DNA from: an uncultured Prevotella sp.
Lineage (GTDB): Bacteria > Bacteroidota > Bacteroidia > Bacteroidales > Bacteroidaceae
DNA length: 16,758 nucleotides
Direction: 5' to 3'
Assembly (NCBI GenBank): GCA_900557405.1
Contig: USSF01000049.1
Span: forward strand, 1-16,758
In this document: one piece after another, positions 5,716 through 13,891 of the stretch
How the letters are laid out: every line of letters begins with the position of its first letter
How positions within the stretch are numbered: position 1 is the first letter of the stretch
Notes under the pieces: model-generated
The model's database searches: none
Told to the model about the DNA's origin: nothing
Seen by the model: only the letters and a program-made list of their open reading frames with translations
Program-made: the position numbers and the translations under genes

Positions 5716-8088
5716 ATGAAATCAAAGATTCAGCAGTTGGCACTCGCAGCAGGAGTGCTTACAGTCTCATTTGCGGCACAGGCAGCACCGGTGGCAGTGA
5801 ATGAAGACTTTGCAAACACCGTGGTCAAAGCTACAGACGCCAATGTCTACGGACACGTGAAGGACAAGAACAACGGCGAGCACATGCCGTATGTCACCAT
5901 CCGACTGAAGGGAACCACGATAGGGACAACAACAGACAATACTGGACACTATTTCCTGAAGAACCTGCCCGAAGGCACGTTCACCATAGAGGTGTCTTAT
6001 CTGGGATACAAGACGCAGGAGAAGACGATTACGATAAAGAAGGACGATACCACAGAGCTGAACTTCCAGCTGGAGGCCGACGACGTGGCCCTCGACGAGG
6101 TGGTGGTGTCGGCTAACAGAAGCGAAACCAAGCGGAGACTCGCTCCTAACCTGGTGAATGTGATAAACACGAAGCTCTTTGACATGACACAGAGCGCCTG
6201 TCTGGCACAGGGACTCAACTTCCAGCCCGGTGTGAGGACGGAAGACAACTGCCAGAACTGCGGATTCACGCAAGTGAGGATAAACGGACTCGACGGTCAT
6301 TACTCGCAGATTCTCGTAGACTCGCGCCCTGTGTTCTCCGCCCTCAACGGTGTGTATGGGCTGGAACAGATTCCGGCAAACATGATAGACCGCGTGGAGG
6401 TTGTGCGTGGCGGAGGGTCTGCCCTCTACGGCGCGTCGGCTATCGGCGGAACGATAAACATCATAACGAAGGAACCGACACGCAACTCGGCATCGTTCGG
6501 CCACACGCTGATGTCGCAGGGCGGTTCAAACTCGTTTGACAATATCACGAGCGGCAACGTGTCGCTCGTTACCGGCGACAACATGGCTGGCATCTATGCC
6601 TACGGACAAAGCCGCAGCCGCAATGGCTACGACCACGACGGCGACGGATATACGGAACTGCCGGAGCTGAAGAACCAGACCTTCGGCCTGAGCTCTTATC
6701 TGCGCCTCAGCCCCTACTCCAAGCTCAGTCTGCAGTATCACGCCATAAAGGAGTTCCGCCGCGGAGGAAACAATCTCGACATGCCGGAGCACATGGCAAA
6801 CATCACGGAGCAGGTGGACCACAACATTCAGGGCGGCGGACTGACCTACGACCTGTTTACGCCAAACGAGAAGAACCATCTTTCGGCATACTTCTCTTTC
6901 CAGACCACAGCACGCAAGAGCTACTACGGCGGCATCGGCGAGGGAACGGAAGAGGATATTGAAGTTGCCGACAAGGCATACGGCAGGACCCATGACTTCA
7001 CTTATGTGTTCGGCTCACAGTATGTCCACTCATTCAGCAAGCTTCTGTTCATGCCGTCCGACCTCACCCTCGGAGCGGAGTATAACTACGACGGGCTGAA
7101 GGATGTTATCCTGGGCTACGACCGCAACTTCAAGCAGCACACCAACATCGGGAGCTTCTACTTCCAGAACGAATGGAAGAACAAGCAGTGGAGCTTCCTG
7201 CTCGGCGGCAGACTCGACAAGCATAACCTTATCGACCACATGATTTTCAGTCCGCGAGTGAACCTGCGCTACAACCCTACGGAGAACATCAACCTCAGAC
7301 TGACCTATGCCGGAGGATTCCGTGCGCCGCAGGCTTTCGACGAGGATCTGCACGTTGGCGTGGTAGGCGGTGAAAGACTCGTTACGGTGCTTGCCGACAA
7401 TCTGAAGGAGGAGCGCTCCAACAGCTTCAGTCTTTCTGCCGACATGTACCATAAGTTCGGCGACGTACAGACGAACCTCTTGGTTGAGGGCTTCTATACC
7501 AACCTCGACAACGTGTTCGCCCTGCGCCAGCTCGACAAGCCGGATGCACAGGGGAACACCGTGCAGGAACGCTACAACGCTTATGGAGCCAAAGTGTTCG
7601 GACTTAACCTCGAAGGCAAGGCAGTGTTCACCAAGTGGTTCACGCTGCAGGCAGGACTGACACTGCAGAAGAGCATGTACGACGAGGCAATATCATGGAA
7701 CGACGAAGTGCCTGAGCAGAAATACAGGAGAATGATGCGCACGCCGAACACCTACGGCTACTTCACCGCATCGTTCACACCGCTGAAGCGGCTCACTGCA
7801 TCCGTCACGGGCAACTACACAGGCAGCATGCTCATCGGCCATTCTGCCGGTTCGGGCGTGGAAAGCCCCGTGGCTGTGGAAACGCCTACGTTCATGGAGA
7901 TGAACTTCAAGGTGGCATACGACTTCCCTGTCTATAAGTACATGACGCTGCAGGTAAACGCAGGAATACAGAACTTCACCAACGCCTACCAGAAGGACTT
8001 CGACAAGGGATGGAACCGAGATTCAAACTATGTCTATGGCCCGTCGCTGCCACGAAGTTATTACGTGGGAGTGAAAATGAGCTACTGA
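5716..8088 (+). CDS. TonB-dependent outer-membrane receptor with CarboxypepD_reg-like N-terminus
   Basis: A 790-residue outer-membrane transporter. A signal peptide (residues 1-23, ending AAQA) is followed by a carboxypeptidase-regulatory-like beta domain (about 43-130, VYGHVKDKNNGEHMPYVTI to FQLEADDVALDEVVVSA). The plug domain (about 135-260) includes QVRINGLDGHYSQILVDSRP, IPANMIDRVEVVRGGGSALYG and AIGGTINIITKEP. The rest is the beta-barrel, ending in the aromatic VKMSY typical of barrel C-termini. The plug carries Cys179-Gln-Asn-Cys182 plus Cys162, which is unusual and could form a disulfide or bind metal. Substrate is not proven. It has no SusD partner, so it is not a polysaccharide receptor; with the His/Cys-rich neighbour, uptake of a metal, metal chelate or corrinoid is more likely. 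A terminator follows directly. Confidence 0.92.
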   Translation: MKSKIQQLALAAGVLTVSFAAQAAPVAVNEDFANTVVKATDANVYGHVKDKNNGEHMPYVTIRLKGTTIGTTTDNTGHYFLKNLPEGTFTIEVSYLGYKTQEKTITIKKDDTTELNFQLEADDVALDEVVVSANRSETKRRLAPNLVNVINTKLFDMTQSACLAQGLNFQPGVRTEDNCQNCGFTQVRINGLDGHYSQILVDSRPVFSALNGVYGLEQIPANMIDRVEVVRGGGSALYGASAIGGTINIITKEPTRNSASFGHTLMSQGGSNSFDNITSGNVSLVTGDNMAGIYAYGQSRSRNGYDHDGDGYTELPELKNQTFGLSSYLRLSPYSKLSLQYHAIKEFRRGGNNLDMPEHMANITEQVDHNIQGGGLTYDLFTPNEKNHLSAYFSFQTTARKSYYGGIGEGTEEDIEVADKAYGRTHDFTYVFGSQYVHSFSKLLFMPSDLTLGAEYNYDGLKDVILGYDRNFKQHTNIGSFYFQNEWKNKQWSFLLGGRLDKHNLIDHMIFSPRVNLRYNPTENINLRLTYAGGFRAPQAFDEDLHVGVVGGERLVTVLADNLKEERSNSFSLSADMYHKFGDVQTNLLVEGFYTNLDNVFALRQLDKPDAQGNTVQERYNAYGAKVFGLNLEGKAVFTKWFTLQAGLTLQKSMYDEAISWNDEVPEQKYRRMMRTPNTYGYFTASFTPLKRLTASVTGNYTGSMLIGHSAGSGVESPVAVETPTFMEMNFKVAYDFPVYKYMTLQVNAGIQNFTNAYQKDFDKGWNRDSNYVYGPSLPRSYYVGVKMSY

Positions 8089-8095
8089 TACATAC

Positions 8096-8146
8096 AAAAA
8101 GGCAATGCACCAATCCTGTTTATTCGGCGCATTGCCTTTTTTTTTT
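8096..8146 (+). terminator. Intrinsic terminator after the TonB receptor
   Basis: The stem AAAAAGGCAATGC (8096-8108) pairs with GCATTGCCTTTTT (8129-8141) around a 20-nt loop, followed by further T residues to 8146. The stem is 13 bp, and the A-run/T-run symmetry would let it work on both strands. It lies 8 bp after the receptor stop. Confidence 0.9.
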
Positions 8147-8294
8147 CGGGAATAAACTATATCTACCAGAAAGACAGAGCTAATATTTTTATAAGTAATC
8201 AGCATTGATGATTCTTTCCAAGCCATATTTACCACTTCCCTCCATAAACCATGAGAAATATAATATTACATTACTAAATTATTAAAATAAGCAC

Positions 8295-8325
8295 TTGTAT
8301 ATAAAGAAAAAAAATAATACATTTG
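8295..8325 (+). promoter_or_regulatory. Promoter for the exported zinc-module protein (8365)
   Basis: TTG at 8295-8297, a 20-bp spacer, then TACATTTG (8318-8325) matching TAnnTTTG. Transcription would begin near 8332, about 33 nt before the ATG at 8365. This argues against an upstream in-frame ATG at 8323, which lies inside the -7 box. The rest of 8147-8294 is AT-rich with no visible gene. Confidence 0.7.
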
Positions 8326-8364
8326 CAGCACATCAGTATACAGACAACAAACAAAACTTTAAAC

Positions 8365-9582
8365 ATGAAGAAATTACTGCTTACTATTATCGTTGCACTG
8401 ACATCTATGATAACAAGTGCCCAGGAAAAAGAATATAACGACGGCTTTTTCGTAGCATATCTTACGGAAACCAACGACAAGGACGTGAAATGCGACGTCT
8501 ACCCGTCGGAGGTTTCAGAACAAGACATTCAGAATCTGATGGACGGCGGGAGATACATAACGTCTGTGATATATACAAAAAGCGGCGGAATTGTTTTACA
8601 CAGGGCAAACACTGACAACATAAAGCAGATTTATACGATATGCAGCAGCTGGAATCTGAAAAAGCTCTGCAAGCAGAAATTTAAAGAAGGCTATGTGCTT
8701 AATTATTATAACAGCCAGCGCAAATATGCCATTTTCAACCATAACCCTAAGGCTAAAGTCATGAAGTTCATTTCTACAGTAAACTTTAACCAGAAAAAGC
8801 TCGATAAGCTCAACCAAAAAGGGCTGTTCGTAACTATTGTTAATTCATATACTTATATAGCGTATGACGGACAAGACAACATAAAGAAACAAATCTATGA
8901 GCATACAACAAATCATGGGGACAACATAGTGGATAAATTCGGAAGAGCTCCAAAAACAAATTTTATAAGTTCAGTTACAACGTCATATAACAAATATGGC
9001 AATACTACATACTATAAATACATAAATAATGTCTACAAAGACGGTCGTCAAAGTGAACAGTCTATCGGGAACTTTGAGAACGTAGACAATTTCATAAAAT
9101 ACCTGAAAGGCAAAGTGACATCACGGTATAATTTGGTCGGTCTGTGGGGTGGCTGGGAGAACCGTGACTACAAGGCTGAGGAAGCCAGGGCTGCCGCAGC
9201 TGACGACATGAATATATTCGACATTCTCAGCGGACTGACCAATTCTATCAGCGGACTTACAGGCCACGGCAATGGCAACGCCAGCACGTACAACACTCCT
9301 GAAAGCGGCGGTACCGGTTCTACCTACAACCAATCGGCAGGGAGCAAAAGCGGTACAGGCAAATGCAGGCGTTGCAACGGCTCCGGCAAATGCTCGCCGA
9401 CAAGCGGAGGCGGAAGGAAAAACGCATGCCACGGCAGCGGACTGTGCGGATATTGCAGCGGGACGGGCTGGATAAAGGCCGGTGGGTCTGAAGCCAAATG
9501 CACGGCGTGCAACGGCAAAGGAAAATGCAAGACCTGCGGCGGAACTGGCAAATGCCCTGTTTGCCACGGAAGCGGGAAATAA
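8365..9582 (+). CDS. Exported protein with C-terminal DnaJ-like CxxCxGxG zinc module
   Basis: A 405-residue protein. The ATG at 8365 starts a signal peptide (MKKLLLTIIVALTSMITSA), so the protein is exported. Residues about 20-285 form a domain with repeated aromatic/beta-like segments such as GRYITSVIYTKSGGIVL and KGLFVTIVNSYTYIAYDG, which I do not firmly recognise. A Gly/Ser/Thr/Asn-rich linker (about 290-330) leads to a cysteine-rich end (about 334-403) with CRRCNGSG, CGYCSGTG, CTACNGKG, CKTCGGTG and CPVCHGSG, plus a degenerate ACHGSG. Such motifs pair to bind zinc in DnaJ, where they help hold unfolded proteins; DnaJ itself is cytosolic and no J domain is present here. A periplasmic or surface zinc module, perhaps for protein binding, is inferred. 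A second protein of this style lies at 13005-13733. Confidence 0.75.
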   Translation: MKKLLLTIIVALTSMITSAQEKEYNDGFFVAYLTETNDKDVKCDVYPSEVSEQDIQNLMDGGRYITSVIYTKSGGIVLHRANTDNIKQIYTICSSWNLKKLCKQKFKEGYVLNYYNSQRKYAIFNHNPKAKVMKFISTVNFNQKKLDKLNQKGLFVTIVNSYTYIAYDGQDNIKKQIYEHTTNHGDNIVDKFGRAPKTNFISSVTTSYNKYGNTTYYKYINNVYKDGRQSEQSIGNFENVDNFIKYLKGKVTSRYNLVGLWGGWENRDYKAEEARAAAADDMNIFDILSGLTNSISGLTGHGNGNASTYNTPESGGTGSTYNQSAGSKSGTGKCRRCNGSGKCSPTSGGGRKNACHGSGLCGYCSGTGWIKAGGSEAKCTACNGKGKCKTCGGTGKCPVCHGSGK

Positions 9583-9635
9583 AAAATATAGTAACAAGAT
9601 AATGTTACATAATCAATAAAATTACGGCCAAAGGA

Positions 9636-9665
9636 TTGTTTTTTGAAACAAAAAGACTACCTTTG
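9636..9665 (+). promoter_or_regulatory. Promoter for the CorA-type gene
   Basis: TTG at 9636-9638 (with a second TTTG at 9642-9645) precedes TACCTTTG (9658-9665), an exact TAnnTTTG box; the TTG-to-box spacer is 19 bp. Transcription would start near 9672, leaving a leader of about 135 nt. Confidence 0.65.
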
Positions 9666-9695
9666 CACACGATTAAATCAATATCAATATTAATT

Positions 9696-9791
9696 ATGGA
9701 CGATTATCACGCGGAAAACATAAACTTGTAGGCGCAGGGATGGCAATGGCTCTCTCAGCTTGACAGCTCTGCGCTTGGACGTTTAGCCAAG
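9696..9791 (+). promoter_or_regulatory. Structured leader with short upstream ORF before the CorA-type gene
   Basis: The leader holds an 11-codon frame (9696-9731, MDDYHAENINL, TAG stop). Its stop directly abuts the 5' arm of a stem formed by GCGCAG (9732-9737) and CTGCGC (9769-9774). A second stem CTTGG (9774-9778)/CCAAG (9787-9791) shares base 9774 with the first. The corA-like ATG follows 16 nt later. The layout would suit translation-coupled control of a magnesium transporter gene, but the 11-codon frame could be chance and no known riboswitch class is recognised. Confidence 0.4.
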
Positions 9792-9807
9792 TGGAGAACT
9801 AATCAAA

Positions 9808-10734
9808 ATGAGAACATACTGGAAGACTAATGGCGGACTGAAAGCCATAAAGGAATGGGAGCCCAACTGCTGGATACAAGTGACGTGTCCGAGTGAGGAA
9901 GACCAGCAGATGCTGGTGGACGAGTATAAAATACCGGATTATTTTCTTTCCGACATCAGCGATACCGACGAGCGTGCCCGATACGAGTACGACGACGGAT
10001 GGATGCTTATTATCCTGCGTATACCATACGTCAAGGAGATTCGCTCCCGCACGCCATACACCACCGTGCCGCTCGGCATCATACACAAGAGGGATGTGAC
10101 CATCACCGTCTGCTTCTACGAGACGAACGTGATGATCGACTTCGTCAGCTACCAGCAGAAGCGCAACGAGGGATTCACCGACTACGTGGACATGATCTTC
10201 CGTCTGTTCCTCTCCTCCGCCGTGTGGTATCTGAAGAGACTGAAGCAGATAAACAGTCTGATAGAAAAGGCAAAGCGCAATCTGGACCGCGAGGTGAACA
10301 ACGAGTCGCTCATCGGACTGTCACGCCTGCAGGACTCGCTGACATACTTCCAGACATCCATCCGGGGCAACGAGAACCTCCTTGCCAAGCTGAAGTTCAA
10401 GCTGCAGGTGGATGAGCTTGATGCCGACCTCATCGAGGACGTGAACATCGAGATGACCCAGGCAAGGGAGACCACAAGCATCTATTCGGACATTCTCGAA
10501 TCCACGATGGACACATATTCGAGCATCATCAACAACAACATGAACACCGTGATGCGTACGCTCACATCCGTGAGCATCATCCTCATGTTCCCCACACTCA
10601 TAGCCAGCCTGCTCGGAATGAACCTCATAAACGGCATGGAAGACAACAAGTTCGGCTTCCTCATAGCAATCGTCGTTTCGGTCATCATATCAGGCGTTTC
10701 GTGGTGGATATTCCGCCACAAGAGGCTTATTTAG
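9808..10734 (+). CDS. corA: CorA-family divalent cation (Mg2+/Co2+) transporter
   Basis: A 308-residue protein with CorA architecture: a soluble cytoplasmic N-terminal domain (about 1-235) rich in charged helices, then two C-terminal membrane helices (about 250-270 and 283-302). The hallmark GMN sequence is at residues 270-272, in LLGMNLINGM, between the two helices, where it forms the pore entrance of the pentameric channel in known structures. The long stalk helix (DLIEDVNIEMTQARETTSIYSDILESTMDTYSSI) and the basic C-terminal RHKRLI are also typical. The family moves Mg2+ and sometimes Co2+ or Ni2+ through the inner membrane. The usual Tyr before GMN is Leu here. The gene stands alone, with its own promoter and leader. 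Confidence 0.93.
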   Translation: MRTYWKTNGGLKAIKEWEPNCWIQVTCPSEEDQQMLVDEYKIPDYFLSDISDTDERARYEYDDGWMLIILRIPYVKEIRSRTPYTTVPLGIIHKRDVTITVCFYETNVMIDFVSYQQKRNEGFTDYVDMIFRLFLSSAVWYLKRLKQINSLIEKAKRNLDREVNNESLIGLSRLQDSLTYFQTSIRGNENLLAKLKFKLQVDELDADLIEDVNIEMTQARETTSIYSDILESTMDTYSSIINNNMNTVMRTLTSVSIILMFPTLIASLLGMNLINGMEDNKFGFLIAIVVSVIISGVSWWIFRHKRLI

Positions 10735-10787
10735 CGAGAAAACATCAAAATTTATTGCGATAATTAGGAATTTACAATCTTTTTACG

Positions 10788-10795
10788 TAAGTTTG
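10788..10795 (+). promoter_or_regulatory. -7 box TAAGTTTG before the DUF349 gene
   Basis: TAAGTTTG matches TAnnTTTG and is followed by GC, as at other promoters here. No clear -33 box is seen. Transcription would start near 10802, leaving a leader of about 137 nt. That leader contains a hairpin, TGCATGGGC (10860-10868) against GCCCATTGCA (10872-10881) with one bulged T. Confidence 0.5.
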
Positions 10796-10938
10796 CAATT
10801 CATTTTAGTGCAGCTTTTCCTTACATATTATATATATACGCATGATATGTAGCAGGGGGTGCATGGGCATCGCCCATTGCATAAAGAAGCGGCAAGTATT
10901 TATTTGGAACACCTATCACAAATTTAAAAAGTGAAGTA

Positions 10939-12810
10939 ATGGACTCTCAAGAAAAATCTCTCGAACTCGAAAACGAGAAGAATGTAGAAATGACTCCAGC
11001 ACAGGCAGCAGCCGATACAGCAGCAGCCCAGGAGAAGGTAGAAACAACAGAAGCCGCTGCCGAAGACACAGCCGGAACAGAAGCTGAGGAAAAGGCAGAG
11101 CCGAAAAGAATATACAAGAGCAAGGCGGAGGTTGTAGAAAGAATCAAGGAGCTGGCCCACGCTGAAGAAGTGCCGCAGAAGGACGAAGTGGACTACCTCA
11201 AGACGGTATTCTACAAACTGCACTTTGCAGAGAGAGAAGCCGAAATGAAGGCTTATCTCGACAACGGCGGAGACCCTGCCGCATACCAGGTACAGCCGGA
11301 TGCCGACGAAGACGCATTCAAGGCGGAAATGGCTGTCATCAAGGAAAGAAGGGCAAAGCAGTTTGAAGAGCAGGAGAAGCTCAAGCAGGACAACCTGAAG
11401 AAGAAGCTCGAAATCATAGAGAAAATCAAGGCTATGGTGACCTCTCCCGAAGAGGCGAACAACTCATACCAGGAGTTCAAGCAGCTGCAGCAGGAATGGA
11501 AGGAAATAAAGCCGGTGCCGGCAGAAAACGCCAACGATCTTTGGCGCAACTACCAGCTATACGTGGAGCAGTTCTACGACCTGCTCAAGCTGAACAGCGA
11601 AGCACGCGAATACGACTTCAAGAAGAACCTCGAAATAAAGACAAAGCTCTGTGAGGCTGCCGAGAAGCTCGCCGACGAGGAGGACGTGATAAGCGCATTC
11701 CACCAGCTGCAGGAGCTGCACAACGAGTACCGCGAGAGCGGACCAGTGGCCAAGGAGCTGCGCGAAAGCATCTGGAGCCGCTTCAAGGCTGCATCTACAG
11801 TGATAAACAAAAAGCACCAGCAGCACTTCGAAGACCTGCGCGCCAAGGAGGAGGAAAACCTCAACAAGAAGACGGCTCTCTGCGAGAAAGTGGAGGCCAT
11901 CGCCAAGGAGGAGAACAAGAAGGCTGCCGACTGGGAAGAGCATACGAAGCAGATCATAGAAATCCAGAACGAATGGAAGACCATCGGCTTCGCTCCGCAG
12001 AAGATGAACGTGAAGATATTCGAGCGCTTCCGTGCAGCATGCGACGATTTCTTCGGACGCAAGTCGGCATTCTTCACCGAGATGAAGAAGGAATTCGCCG
12101 AGAACGCCGAGAAGAAGAAAGCTCTCGTGGAAAAGGCACAGGCACTCACCGACAGCACCGACTGGAAGGCTACAAGCGACAAGCTCATCGCCCTGCAGAA
12201 GGAATGGAAGACCATCGGAATGGTGCCGAAGAAATACGGCGACCAGCTATGGAACGACTTCCTCGCCGCCTGCAACCACTTCTTTGAAGAACGCAACAAG
12301 GTAAACGCCGGAACACGCAACGTGGAGCGCGAGAACCTGGAGAAGAAGCAGGGTATCATCGCCCAGCTCAAGGCACTGCTCGAGGATGCCGGCGACGACA
12401 CACAGGCTACAGTGAAGAAGCTCACGGAGGAATACAACGCCATAGGCCACGTGCCATACAAGGAGAAGGACAAGCTCTATGACGAATACCACGCCGTGCT
12501 CGACAAGATATTCAAGGAACTGAACATCTCAACGGCACGCCGCCGTCTGGACAGCTTCAAGACTAACCTGAAGAACGTGGCAAAGCGTGGCGAAGACGCT
12601 CTCGACAACGAGCGCGGACGTCTGATGCGCCGTGCCGACCAGATGAAGCAGGAGATACAGACCTACGAGAACAACCTCGGTTTCCTCAACGCATCAAGCA
12701 AGAAGGGCAACAGCCTCATCGACGAGATGAACCGCAAGGTGCAGAAGCTGAAGGACGACCTCGAGCTCATCAAGCAGAAAATCAAGGCCATCGACGCCGA
12801 GGACAAATAA
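10939..12810 (+). CDS. DUF349 repeat protein, long coiled-coil/helical
   Basis: A 623-residue, highly charged, almost wholly helical protein. An acidic Ala/Glu-rich N-terminus (about 1-55) leads to five DUF349 repeats, each marked by an E(W/Y)xxIG/xPxP-like segment, beginning near residues 186 (EWKEIKPVP), 263 (EYRESGPV), 345 (EWKTIGFAP), 422 (EWKTIGMVP) and 498 (EYNAIGHVP). The spacing is 76-82 residues. The C-terminal 100 residues are predicted coiled coil (LMRRADQMKQEI to DLELIKQKIKAI). No signal peptide or membrane segment is present, so it is cytosolic. DUF349 proteins are widespread in Bacteroidetes and their biochemical role is not settled. It is probably transcribed alone. ORFs seen in other frames here are shadows of its biased Lys/Glu codons. 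Confidence 0.9.
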   Translation: MDSQEKSLELENEKNVEMTPAQAAADTAAAQEKVETTEAAAEDTAGTEAEEKAEPKRIYKSKAEVVERIKELAHAEEVPQKDEVDYLKTVFYKLHFAEREAEMKAYLDNGGDPAAYQVQPDADEDAFKAEMAVIKERRAKQFEEQEKLKQDNLKKKLEIIEKIKAMVTSPEEANNSYQEFKQLQQEWKEIKPVPAENANDLWRNYQLYVEQFYDLLKLNSEAREYDFKKNLEIKTKLCEAAEKLADEEDVISAFHQLQELHNEYRESGPVAKELRESIWSRFKAASTVINKKHQQHFEDLRAKEEENLNKKTALCEKVEAIAKEENKKAADWEEHTKQIIEIQNEWKTIGFAPQKMNVKIFERFRAACDDFFGRKSAFFTEMKKEFAENAEKKKALVEKAQALTDSTDWKATSDKLIALQKEWKTIGMVPKKYGDQLWNDFLAACNHFFEERNKVNAGTRNVERENLEKKQGIIAQLKALLEDAGDDTQATVKKLTEEYNAIGHVPYKEKDKLYDEYHAVLDKIFKELNISTARRRLDSFKTNLKNVAKRGEDALDNERGRLMRRADQMKQEIQTYENNLGFLNASSKKGNSLIDEMNRKVQKLKDDLELIKQKIKAIDAEDK

Positions 12811-12856
12811 AGAAGACTGAACCCACGCAAGTTTCCCATAACTTGCTGACATAAAC

Positions 12857-12952
12857 AAAGCTGACAAGTGGCAAGGATATACGTTTCAACCCCGACATCG
12901 GTGACTGAAAGCATCGGTTGGAAAACAAATCTCCTTATCACTCGTCAGCTTT
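12857..12952. repeat. Nested imperfect inverted repeat in the gap after the DUF349 gene
   Basis: The outer arms AAAGCTGACAAGTG (12857-12870) and CACTCGTCAGCTTT (12939-12952) pair at 13 of 14 positions. Inside them GTTTCAACC (12883-12891) pairs with GGTTGGAAAAC (12916-12926) with a 2-nt bulge, and CATCGGT occurs twice in the centre. A separate 7-bp hairpin, GCAAGTT/AACTTGC (12827-12846), lies just after the DUF349 stop, without a T-run. The nesting suggests a folded RNA or a small palindromic element; no known RNA family is recognised. Confidence 0.55.
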
Positions 12953-13004
12953 CTTCGTTTAAGGCATAACACAATCATACTGAACCCCAACAACATATCA
13001 GAAC

Positions 13005-13733
13005 ATGAAAACAATACAAAACAAACTCCTGGCTGCAGTCATTATCCTTTTACTGGCAACCATTAACTGCGCTGCACAGAACCGTTTCCCTGACGGCGAA
13101 ACGCAATATTATGCCACCGCAGACAAAAGCATCATTTTCAACCTGCAATTCTATTACGACAAAGGCGACCGCTGCGCTATATACAAGAACAATGCGTGGC
13201 GCGGAGGAATAAAGCTGAAGGATTTCGGCATGAAGAACGGCAAGGCTGACTATGGACAATTCAAAGACATGCCACGCATCGGTGCCAACTACACAGTGTA
13301 CTACGAACGTGTGCGCAACTACTTGCTTAGCTGGTTGGAATCTATGCTCGTATCGCCAGACTTTTCACACATAACCATCAAGGGAGCATACAACTACTCA
13401 GCTTCATTCAGCCGGATAAACAAGGCCGAATACGACCGTCTGTACGCCAAATTCACAAAGCGAAACAGTGGCGGAAGTTATTCTTCCGGCAATAGCGGAT
13501 ACGTAGCACCTCCACGCGGCACGAAGAAGCCGTCGGCAAGAATCGTGAAAGTCGCATGCTATGCGTGCAAGGGAACACGCCGATGCGCCATCTGCGGCGG
13601 CACAGGCGACATGGGAGACTCACACAACTTCTACAAGGAAAAGGTGGTGATGCGTTGCAGCACATGCTGTGGCACAGGAACCTGCCAAAGCTGCTACGGC
13701 AAAGGGTACACGACAAAAGTAGTATCCGACTAA
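13005..13733 (+). CDS. Exported protein with C-terminal CxxCxGxG zinc module, second copy type
   Basis: A 242-residue protein with a signal peptide (MKTIQNKLLAAVIILLLATINCAAQ). The Cys before the cleavage site (INCAAQ) could alternatively mark a lipoprotein, though the lipobox is poor. Residues about 25-150 are a mixed domain with FPDGETQYYATADKSIIF and an aromatic YYERVRNYLLSWLESM segment, not recognised. After a Ser/Gly-rich linker, residues about 185-235 carry four motifs: CYACKGTR, CAICGGTG, CSTCCGTG and CQSCYGKG, enough for two zinc sites as in DnaJ. It shares exported location, linker style and C-terminal module with the 8365-9582 protein, but the N-terminal domains look unrelated. Function is unknown; a periplasmic or surface protein-binding role is possible. 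Confidence 0.75.
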   Translation: MKTIQNKLLAAVIILLLATINCAAQNRFPDGETQYYATADKSIIFNLQFYYDKGDRCAIYKNNAWRGGIKLKDFGMKNGKADYGQFKDMPRIGANYTVYYERVRNYLLSWLESMLVSPDFSHITIKGAYNYSASFSRINKAEYDRLYAKFTKRNSGGSYSSGNSGYVAPPRGTKKPSARIVKVACYACKGTRRCAICGGTGDMGDSHNFYKEKVVMRCSTCCGTGTCQSCYGKGYTTKVVSD

Positions 13734-13765
13734 GCGCCCAAAGGTATTTCCCTGACTTATTATCC

Positions 13766-13875
13766 GGAATTTTGTGATTCCAGACCAAAAAAAACCTTGG
13801 AATTTTGTGATAAATTCGCTTGAAAACCTTGGAATTTTGTGATTTCATCCCTTGATATGCTTGGAATTTTGTGAT
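13766..13875 (+). repeat. Four direct repeats GGAATTTTGTGAT at about 32-bp period
   Basis: Exact copies of GGAATTTTGTGAT start at 13766, 13799, 13831 and 13863 (steps 33, 32, 32). The last three extend 5' to (C/G)CTTGG, and copies 2 and 3 also share a CTTGA 8-9 bp after the core, so the true unit is about 32 bp. The last copy contains the TTG that serves as -33 element for the ATPase gene. Repeat cores are 13-17 bp and intervals 15-16 bp, too short for a CRISPR array. This looks like a phased operator. Confidence 0.85.
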
Positions 13876-13891
13876 AAAAACACTATCTTTG
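13861..13891 (+). promoter_or_regulatory. Promoter for the DUF4143 ATPase gene, overlapped by repeat 4
   Basis: TTG (13861-13863) at the edge of repeat copy 4, a 20-bp spacer, then TATCTTTG (13884-13891), an exact TAnnTTTG box followed by GC. Transcription would begin near 13898, only about 13 nt before the ATG at 13911. A protein bound to repeat 4 would cover the -33 region. Confidence 0.7.

Noticed and set aside
11557..12473. Long minus-strand frames opposite the DUF349 gene
   Set aside because: They arise from the Lys/Glu codon bias of the real gene, read backwards as Ser/Phe/Leu-rich sequence.
13766..13875. CRISPR array
   Set aside because: Four 13-17-bp repeats with 15-16-bp intervals are too short, the intervals are partly similar to each other, and no cas gene is near.
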